Shown here one piece after another: positions 62,201 to 64,000 of a stretch of 64,000 nt of DNA. This DNA is from Marinoscillum furvescens DSM 4134. Its GTDB lineage: Bacteria; Bacteroidota; Bacteroidia; Cytophagales; Cyclobacteriaceae. The stretch is from NCBI RefSeq assembly GCF_003386095.1, contig NZ_QREG01000016.1, forward strand, positions 1 to 64,000, in the 5' to 3' direction. The notes under the pieces are model-generated. The model was not told the DNA's origin and searched no databases. It saw only the letters and a program-made list of their open reading frames with translations. Made by a program: the position numbers and the translations under genes. Position 1 is the stretch's first letter. Every line of letters begins with the position of its first letter.

Positions 62201-63426
62201 TCATCACTTCTAAAGTGTCTAAAGGTGTTTTCATGTTCATCATATAGGGTGAGTCCACCTCCGTCTATACCTATCCAGACTCTATCCTTTTTATCCACAA
62301 CTACCGCCTGCGCTATCGGTCCACTGAGTCCATTGGGTTCCTCTCTACTATGCGTCAAATGGACAAAGGCGGAGCGCGCTGCAGATAACTTACAAAAGCC
62401 CTTATTATAGGTGCCTATCCAAAATATCTCATTAGAGTCCTCGTAGGTAAAAGCGGGTTGGTTGTTGGGCAGGGAGGAAGGCTTCTTCGGATCATGGGTA
62501 ATGTGATCTCGTAATCTGAGTTCGCTATCCAACACAAATAGTCCATACCCATCTGAAGACAACCATATATTTCCCCGTGTATCACATAGCATATGAGACA
62601 CAGCCACCGTGTTTCCCAGTTGAAGATTCAGCACAGTAAACGAGCGAGACGATGGGTCAAACTTCATCAAATGTTCCAGATCATTTCCAATTAGGATTTC
62701 TCCGTCAATGGTCTCTATCAAATGAAATGGCCACTGATTAATCTCCGTTGATGTCTTTTCGGGTAATTGAAATGTTTCAAACTTTTGCTCCGCCTGTAAG
62801 TAATGATGAAGTATTCCCCTACCTGTCACCATCCAAACATCACCCTTTTCACTTATAACAATATCATCTATTTCACTACCATCTATCTTGTTTGTAGAGT
62901 CCGTAAACCTGAGCTGTTTCACTGTATTGCCCAAACTATCAAAATCAAACCGAATGAGGCCTTCTTCGGTACCCACCCACAGCCAGCGTGTCTTCGGATC
63001 AAAAGCAAGTGCCCGGATATGATTCTGAGCAGAATTATCTTGAAGGTTAAAGTCGACTCTTCGAAAGGTGTTTTTCCCTTTTGCCAGGAAATTCAATCCA
63101 TTATTGGTACCTACCCACAATCTGCCTACATGATCCTCAATCAATGAGGTGATTCTGTTGTTGCTAAGTGATGTGGTATCCCCGTTGATGTTTCGATAGA
63201 TTTCAAACCCGTACCCATCGAACTTGTTGAGTCCGTCATGAGTACCTATCCACAAATACCCTTCAGAATCTTCAAGAATTTCTATTGCCACACTACTGGA
63301 CAACCCCTCCAGTGTGCTGTAGTTATCAAATTTCAAACTAGGTACCTGGCCATTGAGCACAAACAGATTAAAGAACCCAGCCACCAACATCACTAGTTTG
63401 AACCCCCTCATTGATCTATCAATCAT
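59248..63426 (-). CDS. Hybrid two-component system sensor-regulator (HTCS)
   Basis: Single protein of 1392 residues combining sensor, kinase and DNA-binding regulator. After a signal peptide (about 1-27) comes a periplasmic double propeller built of Reg_prop repeats (about 28-720; for example DSEGYLWIGTHDGLNKFDGY, WVGTNNGLNFL). A Y_Y_Y domain follows (about 735-805) and one membrane segment at about 813-833. The HisKA domain has the phosphorylated H859 in NVSHEFRTPL. The HATPase domain includes EDTGIGL and GTGIGL. The receiver domain has D1190 in VIISDVVMPEMDG. An AraC-type helix-turn-helix lies at about 1285-1392. HTCS proteins bind oligosaccharides in the periplasm and switch on the neighbouring PUL, so the SusCD operon is the expected target. 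Confidence 0.95.
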   Translation of the reverse strand: MIDRSMRGFKLVMLVAGFFNLFVLNGQVPSLKFDNYSTLEGLSSSVAIEILEDSEGYLWIGTHDGLNKFDGYGFEIYRNINGDTTSLSNNRITSLIEDHVGRLWVGTNNGLNFLAKGKNTFRRVDFNLQDNSAQNHIRALAFDPKTRWLWVGTEEGLIRFDFDSLGNTVKQLRFTDSTNKIDGSEIDDIVISEKGDVWMVTGRGILHHYLQAEQKFETFQLPEKTSTEINQWPFHLIETIDGEILIGNDLEHLMKFDPSSRSFTVLNLQLGNTVAVSHMLCDTRGNIWLSSDGYGLFVLDSELRLRDHITHDPKKPSSLPNNQPAFTYEDSNEIFWIGTYNKGFCKLSAARSAFVHLTHSREEPNGLSGPIAQAVVVDKKDRVWIGIDGGGLTLYDEHENTFRHFRSDDDNPHTISSDKIVYLCEGKEGGIWACTWDKGINRFDPKTEKAVRYLKEEANQHSISENTIICAAPDRSKGLWVGTFESGINYFDPGKNKFFRFTNQLIERAGLPNSRVQHLFIDKQNRLLVGSTSGLAVVDLNRFDYENPEELPFIPFDKVPFQGMRITHITQGPDGDIWVGSNTGLHRVDEDFSKITSYNVLSGLANNLVVGVTVELDGTVWFTSKGGLSRLNPEKGRIINFSEQDGIQGAEFQSKSIFQKHDGRIFIGGINGLNIFHPDDVVLNHVAVDPMITGLRVLNTEIGVGDTLIDRVLLEKPLNQTEGINLKYNEGFLTIDFVALHYLSQEHVKYAHRMLGVSDDWVYVENENRSATFSNLTSGDYRFEVMATLDDNWDNSSVAALDIHVATPPWRTVYAYLVYCLVVALITWIILRYYSRTMREIRRRELDHNKMEFFMNVSHEFRTPLALILNPVDKLLAELDPNEKPYESALTIQRSSMKLVNLVNQLLDFRKVDLGKSPLDPVKADVVRSVKDSYSMFEDLAKLKGLEMHFETELASTDMWFDPDKLEKIVSNLLSNAIKFTDPGGKIIVRILQEKGKSKAKRLLGKSDPKDFVIIEVEDTGIGLKKEELALVFDRFFHISSTNTGTGIGLNYTKSLVQQHDGEISVISEFGKGSKFVVRLPLVTERASSAWGNHSKHRSKHLASNDSLKSLEYTLVTSDLVPTKSEEAEAEHKSAKTGENQTILIVEDNKELRVHLRKGFEDKFRVKEANNGKVGLQKAIKFCPDVIISDVVMPEMDGFEMCRELKQNDQTVSIPVILLTARSYEEDKIEGYELGADSYLAKPFSMQVLQARVHNLMETRKQLRNRFASVASLSPASDFTSNSLDERLVDSAIKIVTENISNSDFGLEELVTELGISRSYFYRRISSITGQKPSAFIRTIRLKYAADLLKQNAYSIKEIAYKTGFNSSAYFSKTFREHFNKTPREFIDAAEE

Positions 63427-63757
63427 CAGAATTTCTCCAATTTAAATAAGTATTTAATCCCGACAGTGAATCCATACCATACCAGGCGCCACAGCTGCAT
63501 GCCCAATGTCCTGCATCGAAGAAGACACGATTCTTAATGATCAGTTAGTCAAGTGGCCAGTTAGATCACAACGATAAAACCTATATAAGAGACCTCCAAG
63601 CCCAATCGGAAAAGTATCATTTATTTATGCTTTTTGACTGGATTTTTAAATTCTCCCACCCATACCCCAAATACTTTTGTTGATCAGCCAATACAAAAGT
63701 GCAACCGCTCACCGGGCTGATTTTTCCAAGACATAAAACACTCACAACGACAACATA
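63427..63757. promoter_or_regulatory. Divergent region between HTCS and a secreted-protein gene
   Basis: No gene is visible in these 331 bp. TACTTTTG at 63672-63679 matches the Bacteroidota -7 consensus on the plus strand and lies 79 bp before the start codon at 63758. A clear -33 partner is not seen. Confidence 0.4.
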
Positions 63758-64000
63758 ATGAAGCGAACGCTCACAGCATTGATCATATGCATCTTATCTC
63801 AATCACTTTTCGCCCAGCTTGGCTGGCAAAACGACAACTGGCAAGTCATCGCCAATGGATCGTCTGGAGGAAGCACTACGTTTAATGAATCAGGCACATT
63901 TACTGTGTCGGACTTAAAACCAAATGGAGAATTCTACAGAGCAGACCTGGCCATCCTCAAGGATGTCGTTTTATCCGAATCCGAACCCTACCTTTTTCTA
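63758..64000 (+). CDS. Secreted protein, 5' part only (cut by window end)
   Basis: An open frame of 81 codons runs to the last base of the window. It starts with a good signal peptide (RTLTALIICILSQSLFAQ) and continues LGWQNDNWQVIANGSSGG and LKPNGEFYRADLAILK. The mature part begins like a beta-sandwich sugar-binding domain, but the family cannot be named from this fragment. It is transcribed away from the HTCS and may be another PUL member. Confidence 0.75.
   Translation, partial: MKRTLTALIICILSQSLFAQLGWQNDNWQVIANGSSGGSTTFNESGTFTVSDLKPNGEFYRADLAILKDVVLSESEPYLFL

Overview
The window comes from a marine, algal-polysaccharide-degrading member of the Bacteroidota, most likely a Cytophagales-type gliding bacterium. 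The evidence is a SusC/SusD pair, a hybrid two-component regulator, many type IX secretion (T9SS) C-terminal sorting domains, lipoproteins with Bacteroidota-style signal peptides, and a dense set of enzymes for red-algal galactans. The genus is not determined. I see no rRNA, tRNA, CRISPR array or intact transposase.

Layout. (1) 1-9.6 kb: a T9SS-exported beta-helix protein, a membrane-anchored winged-helix regulator, and a GH2 beta-galactosidase followed by a GH16 lipoprotein. After these comes a 1.3 kb gene-free stretch holding a 20-21 bp satellite with a five-unit higher-order period. (2) 9.6-20.8 kb: a modular beta-helix protein, a GH86 agarase/porphyranase, a Crp/Fnr regulator, a 177-bp MITE-like inverted-repeat element, a 1374-residue Asp-box propeller protein and a decayed second copy of the Crp/Fnr 3' end. 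(3) 20.8-22.9 kb: a small operon of HbpS-like, beta-propeller and Dabb-domain exported proteins. (4) 39.0-23.0 kb, minus strand: a ten-gene, overlapping or tightly spaced operon. It encodes an SSS transporter, an FAD oxidoreductase, two GH2 enzymes, two GH117-like lipoproteins, an S1 sulfatase, two GH16 enzymes and a GH117 anhydro-galactosidase. It is preceded by a cluster of LacI-type palindromes. (5) 57.4-39.3 kb, minus strand: the core polysaccharide utilization locus (SusC, SusD, surface glycan-binding proteins, a triple-CBM96-like T9SS protein, an alginate-lyase-fold protein, GH97 and GH95-like). (6) 57.9-63.4 kb: a possible small exported peptide, an esterase and the hybrid two-component sensor. 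(7) A divergent secreted gene is cut by the window end.

Working model (inference). GH86 and GH16 enzymes at the cell surface cut agar or porphyran, glycan-binding proteins and SusCD capture and import the oligosaccharides, and the S1 sulfatase removes sulfate. GH2 enzymes then release D-galactose, GH117 releases 3,6-anhydro-L-galactose, and the GH95-like enzyme may release L-galactose. The SSS transporter would bring monosaccharides into the cytoplasm. The hybrid two-component system probably controls the SusCD operon, and an absent LacI-family protein probably controls the SSS operon. The substrate is inferred from enzyme families only; porphyran or agar is favoured over carrageenan because of GH86 and GH117.
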